Source of the DNA: Maratus speciosus
Lineage: Eukaryota > Arthropoda > Arachnida > Araneae > Salticidae
Length of the DNA: 64,000 bases
Direction: 5' to 3'
Assembly (NCBI GenBank): GCA_963932465.1
Contig: OZ010786.1
Location: 599,901,038-599,965,037, forward strand
In this document: one piece after another, positions 22,721-33,972 of the stretch
Numbering within the stretch: position 1 is the first letter of the stretch
Layout of the letters: each line of letters begins with the position of its first letter
Made by a program: the position numbers and the translations under genes
Notes under the pieces: model-generated
What the model was told of the DNA's origin: nothing
The model's input: the letters and a program-made list of their open reading frames with translations, nothing else
The model's database searches: none

Positions 22721-22738
22721 TTATTTTTCCCGTTTTAA

Positions 22739-22956
22739 CCCTCTCAGGGGCAAACCACTTCCATTCCTAAAATGTTGAAATGAATAAATGACACCGGAAT
22801 TTAGAAAAGAAAATTATTTGGAAATAAGAAAAGGCTATATTTCACAAACATGATAAAGCGAAAATCTTTTTACCAAAATTCTGGTGCCATTGTGGCACTT
22901 TGGAATTAAAATTAAGAGGTTTCATAAACGTACCACCATCACCACCCCTGAAAGGG
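22739..22956. mobile_element. TTAA-flanked piggyBac-like MITE, copy b
   Basis: TTAA flanks (22735-22738, 22957-22960); termini CCCTCTCAGGGGCAAACC and CACCCCTGAAAGGG; core GACACCGGAATTTAG. 218 bp. Confidence 0.7.
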
Positions 22957-22960
22957 TTAA

Positions 22961-23528
22961 AAGTGATACTGTAACTTAATTCTAATTTCGATCTCAGAAT
23001 GATATGCTTCGATGCCTCAGATATAAATTCGAAGTAAAGCAAATAAATTAAGACTCTTGCTATGAAGTCAAATTTGAGGAGAAGTAATTTTAGTAATATT
23101 CAATAATATTACATAATACTGTAAGTGAAGAGGTTATAGACTTGTATTTATTGCGCAATTTTCTTTTACTATGATGTAAACAGAAAAAAATATATCTTAA
23201 ATTACTACTGAGTTTGAAGACGCTGACATTTTGTTGATAAAAGTAAAGCTTAATGTTCTTTAGTTCTAATTTATTGACTGTAAAACAGATTTATCTTCGA
23301 AAATAGTGAGTATTACTCACAGGTAACGATTTATGGCATGAAATTAGTAACCTGTTGCGGTTTCTTCTTCAGAATGCATTGTATGTAAATGCATTTTTTT
23401 TAATACACTGTGCTGTAAATCTATCTACTATCTATCTATTTATAAAGCACAAACGTGTCTGTGCGTGATGCTGACGTGATTTTGCAAATGGCAACATCAG
23501 ACGATCAAATTTCGCTTTTACTATATAT
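22961..23528. other. AT-rich spacer with a family C repeat end
   Basis: 23432-23520 (ATCTATTTATAAAGCACAAA, then GTGTCTGTGCGTGATGCTGA, then TTGCAAATGGCAACATCAGA) is the end of the older repeat family seen inverted at 28130-28220 and 29960-30050. The remainder shows nothing recognised. Confidence 0.4.
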
Positions 23529-23529
23529 A

Positions 23530-24284
23530 GAGTAAAACCTCCCTAAAGCGACCACGTTCCGTTCCAATAAAAATTGGTCGCGCCGAGAGGTGGTCTCTTA
23601 ATGGAGGTCATGTTTAAATCTAGATTTTAATTGTTGAAAAAGGTAACAATTAATGATACTAAAATTTCTTTTTCACATTACGACAAAATATAAAAATTTA
23701 AGTACCAAAACAAAAGTTAATTACATAAGTTAATTACTGCAGAGTTTAAAAAATGAATACATTGACGTTTGCTTTAAATTTAAGGTTTTATCTTTTAAAA
23801 CTTTTATTTCCCATATCCTTTCGAAGTTCAGTAAATAAATGCAATTTTTTTTTTTTTTTTTTTTTTTTGGACGGGACGATTTCATTAATTTATCTGTTTA
23901 TCTGTTTGAGAGTTTTCCGACAGAATAGGGTAGGAGAGTTTTTTGACAGTCATTCTTAATTTGTCATCAGCGTTAAATTCATTGCCTAAAAAGGTACAAA
24001 GGGGTTTAAACACTTAAAATTTACCGGTATATAAAAAAAATCTAAACTTAGTTTAGACGTTTCAGAAATAATGCGCTCTTCGGAATTATTTTCCTAATAA
24101 AACCTTCTTCAAGCGAGCAGGAAAAAACGGAATTTTCTTCAAAGAAATTGGTCGCTCATGGAGGGAATTCGTCTATGATGGTCTCTGAATGGAGGTAAAA
24201 TTAGTATTGAGCCTATGGGAATAAATTTCGTTCCATGAAAAAAATGGTCGTTCAGGAAGGTGGTTGCACAGAGAGGTTTCACTG
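23530..24284. mobile_element. TA-type pogo-like MITE, AAACCTCC family, copy A
   Basis: The left end AGTAAAACCTCCCTAAAGCG and right end AGAGGTTTCACTG are inverted repeats, followed by TA. The left terminal base is eroded (GAGTAAAA). Subterminal AAAATTGGTCGC and GGTCTCTTAATGGAGG phrases are shared with 50550-51306 (inverted) and 56581-57330. A HINE copy starts eight bases later. Confidence 0.72.
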
Positions 24285-24291
24285 TATTTTT

Positions 24292-24867
24292 AGGTGCGTT
24301 CGTAATTATATAAATACGTAGCACCTATAGTCGTCGTTCAGTCCGTCCGTCTGTCCGTCCGTCCGTCCGCATATAACAGAGCAAAAACTACCCAACCGAA
24401 TGACCTGAAAATTTAAATATATGATTATTGCAAAATTGTGTCGAGCCATTTCAAATTTTATGAAAATCGGATGTATAGTTTAATTACAGGGACATTCAAA
24501 AGTTTCTCTTTACATTACGGCCAATGGTAAAAAATTATTGCAAGTGCATTTTAATGATGTTACAGTATTCCGAATGGTCTGAAATTTTAAGTATATAATT
24601 GTTGCAAAATTTTGTCCAGCCATTTCAGTTTTTATGAAAATTGGATGTATAGTTTAATTACAGGGACAGTCAAAAGTTTTCCGTTACATTACGGGCAATC
24701 GGAAAATAATTACTGCAAGTGCATTTTAATGATGTTACAGACTATGCACTTATGAATTGCAAAAAAATATACATTCAGTACAATATGGGGTGCAAAAAAT
24801 ATTTATAAAACTAGTTATAGTACGAACGCACCTCATTTGTCACGTCTGACGAGCAATTTCCTACTTG
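24292..24867 (+). mobile_element. HINE/DINE-1-like element, family A, copy 3
   Basis: AGGTGCGTTCGTAATTATAT start, CAGTCCGTCCGTCTGTCCGT tract, two 173/174-bp units, inverted TACGAACGCACCT and CAATTTCCTACTTG end. It is inserted in the T run directly after the pogo-like MITE. Confidence 0.75.
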
Positions 24868-24879
24868 TTATTTTTTTAA

Positions 24880-26215
24880 ACTTCTAAGCATCGCGCATTT
24901 TCAATTTCCAACAAAGTGGAAAATTGTTTATGACTTCATGATACTAAACATGATGGTTTGACTGGCCGTCTGTCAGCGCTCTAACTCTCGTAAATGTGCT
25001 CCGGTTGTTCTGAAATTTTTGGATGTTATTGACTTCTACTATATCACGATCCCTATTTCAAATGAAGTTTGTAGCATGTTTAGTTCATTTACAGGGACAG
25101 TCAAAAGTATTCCGTTACATTACAGCCAATGGGGCAACATCGTTTCAAATGATTTTTAATGGTGTTACACCCTTTCAAACATAATAAAATTGATGTACAT
25201 TTATGAAGTGCACTAAAATATACATTCTGCAGAATATGCGGTGCAAAGAATAATTGTTATTCATTTACAGGGCCACACAAAAGAATTCCGTTACATAATG
25301 GTATAGGAGGGGGAGGGGATTGTTTGCGGCGTGTTTCAATTATGCTAAACTATGCTATACGTCGCCGAGGTTTACTATAAGTTATTTGATGTATAATATG
25401 AAGTGCATAGCATTTACAGGGACACACAAAAGATTTTAGATACTATATATTGTATCCAAATTACTGTACAGTAGCGATGTTTGCTGGAAAGGCATTTTTA
25501 ATTATGATATGCGCTTTAATGTTTCATTATATTTATATCTCACTATATAGTGTGTATAAATGCTATAGTTCATATACAGGGCTACAGAAAAGAATTCGTA
25601 AGGGTTACTGAATATGAGCTTAAATTGCTTAAAGGTGGCTGTTAAATGAGTTATGCATTTGTACGCTGAACTGCATTTAGTTTACTAAGAAATGTTTGTA
25701 GAATATAGATAAAATGATATACAGGGCCACGCAAAGAGTTGAATACATGGCCGTCTATGGATGATAATTTCTGGAAATGTGATTTCAATAGTTTTAAAAG
25801 TGTTTTTAGTTTGAATAAAATTTTAGCTAAATAGTGGAGTGTAATAAAGGTACTAGGTAAACTACAAGCTGTACTATAAAGTATGTTTCCATCTATTTGT
25901 ATAAATTGCTGAAAGAGAAATTTCAACCTGTTATGCGTTTTCTTGCTAAACTAAATTTTCTCATTATATAGTATATATTTCAACGTACAGATCCAATACA
26001 GGGCTGTTCAAAAGAATTGAAATACATATTTGGCTATGGACGGGAACTGCTGAAATCAGTTTTTCAAATGTTTTATGCGTTTTCTAAAATGTTTACTTAG
26101 TTATCTTATACCTTATTTCCCTAAATAACGAAGTTTTGCTAAAGCATTCTGGAAGTGTTGGAAAGTGTTTCATAATCTATGCTTAACGCATGATTTTTCT
26201 TTCTTGTTACACCGT
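24880..26215 (+). repeat. Family B degenerate tandem array
   Basis: It starts with the hairpin phrase TTTCCAACAAAGTGGAAA, a weak GTCY tract (GGCCGTCTGTCAGCGCTCTA), then five or six diverged units each with TTTACAGGGACACACAAAAG and a following ATTCCGTTACAT-like phrase (near 25094, 25268, 25413, 25575, 25720, 26000). It ends with GTTGGAAAGTGTTTCATAAT and GCATGATTTTTCTTTCTTG. Confidence 0.55.
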
Positions 26216-26399
26216 CGTGCAGGGAAAAAATGTATTTTCAAATGCAATTTATTTGAAAACTATATCGTAATTAGTTTGAAAACTGTATCGCCATTGACTC
26301 AATTTTTATTGTTTTTAAAATAATTTTTAAGCATGATTTTTTTTTTCAAATCTATTTCTATCGTGTGAGACGATTGTGAAATATAAATCCATTTGCACT

Positions 26400-28225
26400 A
26401 AAGTTAATATAAACTAGGGGATCGTACCCGGGCATCCCGGGTTAAAGAATATAGGTGAAAACATTTTTTTAATCGAAAACTAATAATTTTTTTATATGCA
26501 ATAATTTTTTTAGATTGCCCACTTACATTAAAAAAGCATTTTTCATATGTAAAATACGAATTATACAATCAAATAAATTTTTGAAATTTATCAAAAGAGA
26601 TATTTTCTTATTAGCCGCATGCTAGGAGTTAATTGACCAAGATTTTGCTACTTATGGCATTCTTTTATATTCTGATAATTTCACAGCTTATACATGTCTG
26701 TTAAATTTGTGTTTTATTTATATTATTTTATTAGCCCTCGTTACGGTATGCTATTTTTTTCTCCCAGCTTATTATGTGTCGCCTCCAAAAAATAACGTTA
26801 CCTTACAGAAGCCAGCCGTAAAACAAAGCAGTACGATTAAATACTCTATAGCAATTTTTTAAACTTCTAAGCACGCACATTTTCAATTTTTATACCGTCG
26901 TATTGGAGAAAAAAGTACTTTTAAATGCAATTTGCTTGAAAACGGCATCTCCTTTTATTTTTGATATATTAATGTTTTCGAAGTTTTTGGAGTCATTTGC
27001 TTAATACTGGCAACGGAAGTACTCCATTTCTGTAAAAAGTAAAGGAAAAATAGTTGTAAAATATTAATTATATATTTTTGTTGCCATTTTTTCATAACAA
27101 CCGATAGAAAATGTAATTAAAATACGTGCTGTTTTGAAAAAATATAAACGAATGATTTCTGATAAAACATGGAGCTATTATAAACTGTATTTTAATTTTC
27201 AGTATGTATATTAATGTTACAAACAAATGAAGGCCTATAAATCATTAGACAGCCGTTTTTTTTTTTTTTTTTAATTTTTTCATCTTTTTGCTGCACTTGT
27301 GCATTATTTCGCGATAGTGACGTCCTATGCATACTTTACTGTAGATGTTTAAGAGTGGATCGTAAATGTGGAATTCTTAAATGGATGCGAATGACGTCAT
27401 TTTACATAAAATAAAAGCGTGTGCTGTAAGACTTAAAATTCAAATATGTTTTGTACTATTTATATATACATATTTTTTTCATCGGTGGCGACACTAAATT
27501 CTGAAAAAGCAGAATTCCTGTTTTCTAGTTTATTTATTCATAAGGAAGTTTATTTTTTTAAATGGATATTAGCCGTAAGAAAATGATGAACTCTTTATTT
27601 TGTTTTAAGGGCAAACGGTTTAATCTTTCGTAATCGAGCTGCGCGCGATATAGATAAATTAAAAAAAATTTCACGCTTTGAAATTGTTTTAAAAACCATA
27701 GATAATCAGTAAACTGAGATGAACTTTGCAAACAAATTCCATTTGAAAAAAAAAATCCTATTTGGTGATCTAACAATTTAAATTGTACGATTACAAATGT
27801 GTTAGATTTGTGTTTTTTTCAATATTATTCTTTTATTTGTTTATAAAGGAAGTATTAATTTCGTTATGCAAAAATAGTCAGAAACAAATGCTGAAAAATG
27901 GTTGTTGCTTTATGTGCAAAATGTTTATTATTATTATGTATTGAAGCCGGCACGTGATAAGATAAACTTAAATCATACTTAAAAGTTATTTTAGAAAATA
28001 TAATACATCAGTCAATTAAGTTACAGTTTTTAAACAAATTGCATTTGAAAGTAATTTTTTTTTTCCCTATGCGACGAAATTTGAAAATGTTCGATGGTCA
28101 GAAGATTAAAAAATTGCAGTAGCGAAAATTTCAAGACCGAAATTTGATCGTGAAGTGTTGCTATTTGCAAAATGACGTCAGCATTACGCACATATACGTT
28201 TGTTCTTTGTAATATAGATCCTTAA
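26400..28225. repeat. Family C older repeat, two partial copies
   Basis: 26850-27000 contains TTTTTAAACTTCTAAGCACG, CCGTCGTATTGGAGAAAAAA, AATGCAATTTGCTTGAAAAC. 28020-28220 carries the inverse (AAACAAATTGCATTTGAAAG, GCATTACGCACATATACGTT, AATATAGAT). GACGTCATTTTAC and CGCGATAGTGACGTCC at 27310-27420 recur inverted at 29525-29610. No coding frame was recognised. Confidence 0.5.
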
Positions 28226-29230
28226 TCAGTAAAATAAAATTAAGATCAGTTATTAGGATGTGGTTATCAATTTAGGCTCTTATGCTTGGTATTCCGGAAT
28301 GAAAAACGGCAATTTTCACCTTCTCAAAATTTACATACGCACTTCTCATTTTCATATTCATAATTTTTTTAATTGTATTTTGTTTGATCATTTAAAAACA
28401 ATTTTAACTCAAAAATTGAAGTCACGATTGTCAGCAACATCTTTTATGTGAACAGACGCACTCGTTACTTGAGAGTCTAATCTCAATTCCGGAGAGTAAA
28501 CATTTCCATTATTTATCTTTTTTAGGCGCATTTGTGTTAAAATGTTTAGTTTTATCTAAGAAAATGATCGTTTTCTTTTAAATATAACTTCATTCTCACT
28601 TAAATAAGCATTCCGCCTAGTGTCTGAAACTTAGTATCTGCACACATGCAGAAGGAAAAACAGATAGAAAATTTATGAGGAAAAATGCGTGTTTTCAAAA
28701 GCAGTATGTCATTTTCCGTTATTATGCTCCTAATATAATATTCTGCTCCTAATGGGATTTTGCAACACTAAACCCTATACAACACTTTTTATCAACAATT
28801 TTGAATTTTTATCAGAAAATAGCATGATTAAAGATACAAATATCTCATTATTCCTTTCTTGTCTGCAATAATGAAAGCTATCTAATTTTCACCATTTTGA
28901 AGAAATTTCATAAAATGCTTTTAAAATTAAAATATAAAAGTGGGGATATTGAAAAAAAAAAACAGATAGTTCGATCACATCTACAAATGAAGAGCTTTCA
29001 GTTTAAAAAAAATATTAATAAAATTGGTTCAGCAGAAAGATCAGGGCAGATGACTAAAAAACACACCTGTGTTTTAAATATATAGATTATATAAAATTAG
29101 GAAAAATTAAATTAAGCAAATTATGTTATTTTGATAAAATTATAGTAGAATGTTCTAAAGAATAGCATTAAAATTTTATTATTCGAGAGAATTTTGGACA
29201 AAAACTTCAGGAACATGATATTATTTTAAA
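28226..29230. other. AT-rich spacer, nothing recognised
   Basis: Only short frames without splice context, rich in K/N/I codons as expected by chance at this base composition. Confidence 0.3.
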
Positions 29231-29239
29231 CCACGAATT

Positions 29240-30056
29240 ATTTGTTTGCTTGTCTAACCCGGCGAAGCAAATCCATCCAGGCGAGAATCATCAATTTATG
29301 TAGTATAAATCGCTATTATTTGCATGTCACCTCTCTTTTATAAAGACACTATAAATTTTTGTATAACATTGCGTTTTATCAGTGTCTGATTTCGAATTCG
29401 ATTACATTATTTTCAATGTGAAACATTTTCACCTGTGAAGAATTTCAAAGCAGTTGGTCTGTGAAAATGACGCACTTCTACAAAACATAATTCAGGTTTA
29501 AGAATTAAAATACACGCTTTTTTATAAAATGACGTCATTTGCATCCGCTAAAGCAATCCACTTTTACAATTCAGTCTATAGAAAAGTAAGCATACGACGT
29601 CATTATCACAGAATAACAGACAATATTCTTGACATAGTCCATATTTAAATTTCAACTTTTTTTTCAGGTTTTATGAGAAATGGCAACAAAAAGATACAGT
29701 ATCTCATATTTTCGACTATTTTTCGTTTACTTTCAACTTTCAATGACTTTCAATAGAAATGAAGTACTTTTGTTGCCACGATAAGAAAAATGGTATTAAA
29801 AACTACAAAAAAATTAATATCTCAAAATAAAATTGAGATACAGCTTTCAAACAAATTGCATTTAAAAGAGCATTTTTTTCCTTATACGACAGTGTAAAAA
29901 TTTAAAATGTGCGATGTTTAGAAGCTTAAAAATTTGCAGTAGAGAAAATTGCAAGACCAAAATTTTATTTCAAATTTCAAAGTGTTGCCATTCGCAAAAT
30001 GACGTATGCGTTACGCACAGATATGTTTGTCCTTTATAATATAGATAGCTCATAAT
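29240..30056 (-). repeat. Family C older repeat, fullest copy
   Basis: Read on the minus strand from 30056: TATCTATATTATAAAGGACA, AACATATCTGTGCGTAACGC, TCATTTTGCGAATGGCAACA, AAATGCAATTTGTTTGAAAG, CCATTTCTCATAAAACCTG, then GACGTCATTTTAT. It ends near 29260 in CGGGTTAGACAAGCAAAC. The same family flanks the Tc1-like element at 33890-33970 and 35515-35620. Confidence 0.5.
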
Positions 30057-30275
30057 GTATTTCCAGCTTACATTCTATAATGAAATTAAAACATTCATTA
30101 ATCAATAAGTAAAACAATACATAAATAAAACAGAAATTTAAGGCATGTAATCGATTTTCGCGCTTAAACCACTGAAATGAACTGAATTAAAAATGCTGAT
30201 TTTAAATAGCGATCTTTGGAGATTTCTTCGGTTGTTAAATCATGACTCGAGGCTAATTGGAAAATATCGCTTTAA

Positions 30276-30810
30276 CCCTTTATCTACTGACGGTACATAT
30301 AAGTACCATTAAAATAACTTGTTATAAAATTTATTTAATACATCGATTAGCAGTAATACTATTTAGAATGAGTTATATACACTTTACTTTACCTTGTTCC
30401 AAAAGCATTATCGGTTACACAAAATAAATATTTTTAAAACGGAGATTTCTTTTACCTTTTCATCTTCTCAGCTTTCTGGGCGTTGGGGGGGGGGGGGGGG
30501 GGAATTTTTCAATTCGGAAATATTTATATATTTCTATTGTAAGAACATTATATTTGTACATTTCTTAATTCTACAAAATACTAAGAAAAATATTAAAAAT
30601 GAAAGATTTGTGTTGAGTTATAAATGTTGCACAAAATCCCTATAAACTAAAATTTAATGAAGCGATAAAATTTCGATAAAATTTATTAAAAATCGATAAA
30701 ATTTATTAAATGATTATGTAAATCTTCTAATGTAGTTTCAAAAATTCACGAAAAATGCTTTAGTTTAGAAGATAAAATTTTCATGAATGCATAATACAGT
30801 ACGTAAAGGG
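30276..30810. mobile_element. TTAA-flanked piggyBac-like MITE, long copy f (535 bp)
   Basis: TTAA at 30272-30275 and 30811-30814; termini CCCTTTATCTACTGACGG and CAGTACGTAAAGGG. Longer than the other copies. It holds a G run at about 30484-30502 and AT-rich filler. The core is not obviously shared, so it may be a related but separate subfamily. Confidence 0.5.
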
Positions 30811-30814
30811 TTAA

Positions 30815-31240
30815 ATAAATTACAAAATTTTATTTGAACACATTATTGCTGTTTTTCATATGAATATGATTTTTAGTATTGTTAATGGGCATTCTAAAAA
30901 TATATATATTAAATGTAAAAAATCTATTAGATAATCAATAATAATAATAATAATAAAACATTAGATGCATGCGAGGCTTATTGAGATATTTGTTGATGCG
31001 TTTTTAATTAACTGCAATTTTTTTTTTAAATCAAACAACGCGTTTGAACGATATATAAATATATTACATCAAAAGCCTAACACTGATGATTTTAAAGAAG
31101 CGTCTTTTAAAATAGACTTCTTATTAAAAAAAAAAAAAAAAAAACTCCTAGTAATAGGAATCATCCGAAAGGGCGCCATAAAAATCCTCAAAGGATGCCA
31201 TGGCGCCCGCTGCGTCGCGTTGGACAGCTCTATGTGCGTA
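30815..31240. other. AT-rich spacer with simple repeats
   Basis: An AAT microsatellite (TAATAATAATAATAATAA) at about 30939-30957 and an A run at about 31126-31144. 31170-31215 has a GGCGCC-flanked palindrome (GGGCGCCATAAAAATCC..GGATGCCATGGCGCCC). Confidence 0.4.
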
Positions 31241-31247
31241 TATGTTA

Positions 31248-32780
31248 CGGCCAAAACCCGGAGCTTGGCCAGTTCGCGAATTGGCCGGCCAATTCGGGAA
31301 CTGGCCAAGTTTCCTGGCCAAAACCCGAAATACATGAAATGAACAGCGTATTTCGGGTTTTGGTCGGCCAACTCCAGAACTGGCCGGTAGATGGTCACTG
31401 GTAGGTGGTCACGTGCACACGTGATAGGAAAGAACGTTCTATGCTGTGACGATTATATTCTGATATGCTGGATAATTTCCCGCCTGTTTTATATATTTCG
31501 ATAAATTGGGTTTATTGTGAACATTATATTCTAATCTGCTGGAGATTTCCGTCCTCTGTGACTTATATGGATGCATCGGATTCATTGTCCAATCCAATAA
31601 ACAAATTATCTGAGTGACTCTGTAAATAAACGACAAATTTTACCTAACCAATAAACTATAGAAAAAATGTTGTAGAGCATATTAGTAATTTAAAACAGTT
31701 TCATTTTGTTTGAAGTAGTGTAAGATCAATAAAATACCCTATAAACGATTATTTTACATATATCATAATTCTTTATCAGAATTCTTTTGGGCGTTCCTAT
31801 AAACGAACTATAATGGCTACTTAATCAATACTCTATAAAAAAAAACATATTGATCACCACCCCAATAGCAGAAAATTGTCCAAGTGTCTGCGACAGATCT
31901 TTCAAGGACTGAAAATAATCTGCAGGTAAAATGTTACAAATAAACCTTTAATTAATTAATCATTTACTTTTAATGTTTTTAAGCATTTTACTCATTTTTA
32001 TTAATAATAATCTTAAGTTTTAGTAATAAATAATAAAGAACTAAACATAATATAAAGTTGAAAAAAGATCCAATAGAAAAAAAAAAAAAGTCTGCAAAAG
32101 GGAAAAGAAAATCTGCGACGCACATCACCCGTCAGGAACTTTCTGCTACCAGGATCACCACATGAGTTAGGCTTGCGAATTGTATCATGTTTGAAATAGT
32201 GTAACATCATTTAAGTGCACTACAAATGATCTTTTACCATTCATTGCAATGTAAAGAAATACTTTTGAGTGTCTCTGTAAACAAACTATAATTGCTACTT
32301 ATTTCATACATATTAGATAACAGTTTATCGTCCATCTTAATGATGCATTCTAATTTTATTATAATTGAGATAATGTAAACAACATTAAAATGCACTGGAA
32401 AAACTTAACCCATTGATGATATTGTAATGAAATACCTTTGTGTGTCCCTGTAAATTAACCAAAAATAGTACAACTCCACTTGCAATACCGACATGTATTT
32501 ATATGTCTAAATAATATAACAATTACAAGTCAATCCAAGTCTTTACTCAAGTTAGAGCACGGGCAGGCAGACAGCCAGACAAATTGAATTCATAAACACT
32601 TTCAACTGTGTTAGAAAGGGATAAAAAGTAAAAATTAGTTTCTATATACCAATTTCGCGAACTGCCCGATAGCGTATGGCCAGTTCGGGTTTTGGCCGGC
32701 CAGTTCCCGAATTGGCCAGTCAGTTTAAAACGTTGTTGGCCAGTTCTGGAATTGGCCAATTTCGGGTTTTGGCCGTAACA
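31248..32780. mobile_element. Composite element with GGCCA-rich terminal blocks
   Basis: TGTTACGGCCAAAACCCG at the left is exactly inverted at the right (CGGGTTTTGGCCGTAACA). Each end is a 100-150-bp block of GGCCAGTTC / GAACTGGCC words. The interior (31440-32640) is family B sequence, with a GCAGGCAGACAGCCAGACAA tract near 32563. An element with GGCCA ends probably captured or surrounds a family B array. Confidence 0.55.
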
Positions 32781-32789
32781 TATATAATA

Positions 32790-33890
32790 AAGAAATAAAC
32801 CTCTTCGACGATTTTTATAGATAAGAAATGTTGTCTATTTGAATAGAATTTGAATAATTTGTCGTTTTAAAATATAAAGATGTCGAATTACACTTTTTTA
32901 ATTACTCATTGTGATCTTTTTTCATCTTAATCTCAAGTCAACTGAAATGTATCAGTCAAAGAATCACTAATTTTTCTAATAAATACACATGAGTGAAATT
33001 AAATAAATGCCATTGGCAATTTTAAACTTTTGATTACAGGCCAGGACTTGCAATTATTTTTATTTTCATTCGTACCACAATTTATTAAAAAAAAAAATCT
33101 TTCTGGTATATTTCTCTTGAATATATCCTAGTAGAAGAGAAAAGCATATATTAGTTTGCAAAAAGTGGCATAAATAAAATGGAAAATAGTCAAAGCATAT
33201 ATGTCCCAAAACATAACAAAGGCGTTAAATATAGATTATAAACACCTTTTTGTTTTTTTAATGTACTTACACCACAAATACTTTAAAGCAAAGTTTAAAT
33301 AAATAATGTGAAAGGAATTGTTAGGTATCTTTTGTCCGGGTAATGTATTTAATAATAGCAGGATCGGCGTGCGTCAGAATCTGCTGATTTAATAACATCA
33401 ATGCAAAATCCTCTAGCGTCTAGCGGATTAAAATTTCGTAACGGTACTTTGCCAAAAAACTTTTCCACGGAAGAATTTAACCTCTAATTCAGTGGTTCCC
33501 AACGGGGGCAATTCCAAATTTTTTAGTGTTGCCACTTTGGCCTCCAATTAATCCGAAATTTCAAATTAATATTGTAAAATTCGAAAGACTTTTTTTTTTT
33601 TTTTTTTTTTTTACTTTACGTGGTCAGTAAATGTCTTTTATTTAACAAAACTTAAAATACTATTCTTTATTTCTGGTATGGAAATTTCTGAATAAGAATG
33701 GAGGCCGAACTGGCAATCCTGTTGTTACTCACCGATTCGCTATTTTATTTTCTTTTTTTTTTAACCATTTGGAAAAATAGTTACTGCCCTCGGTCAGGGT
33801 AGGAAATTAAAAAATTATCTGAAGCGTTTTATTAGTTGAATCCCGCATTTTATTCGTTTTCTGATTGGTCTGTACAGTAATCCGTATTTT
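32790..33890. other. AT-rich spacer with a hAT-like terminus
   Basis: CAGTGGTTCCCAACGGGGGC at 33490 is a typical hAT 5' end (CAGTGGTTC.CAAC), also present at 62827, but no partner end was found. A T run lies at about 33591-33612. No gene was seen. Confidence 0.4.
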
Positions 33891-33972
33891 CCCTTTACTT
33901 TCAACAGAGATGGATACTTCTGTTGCAACTATGACAAAAAAGTAATAAAAACTACAAAAAAATATATATATA

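Noticed and set aside
30965..31404. Overlapping open frames of 125, 109 and 69 codons
   Set aside because: They read through a poly-A run and GGCCA repeat words on both strands; composition is repeat-driven with no domain.
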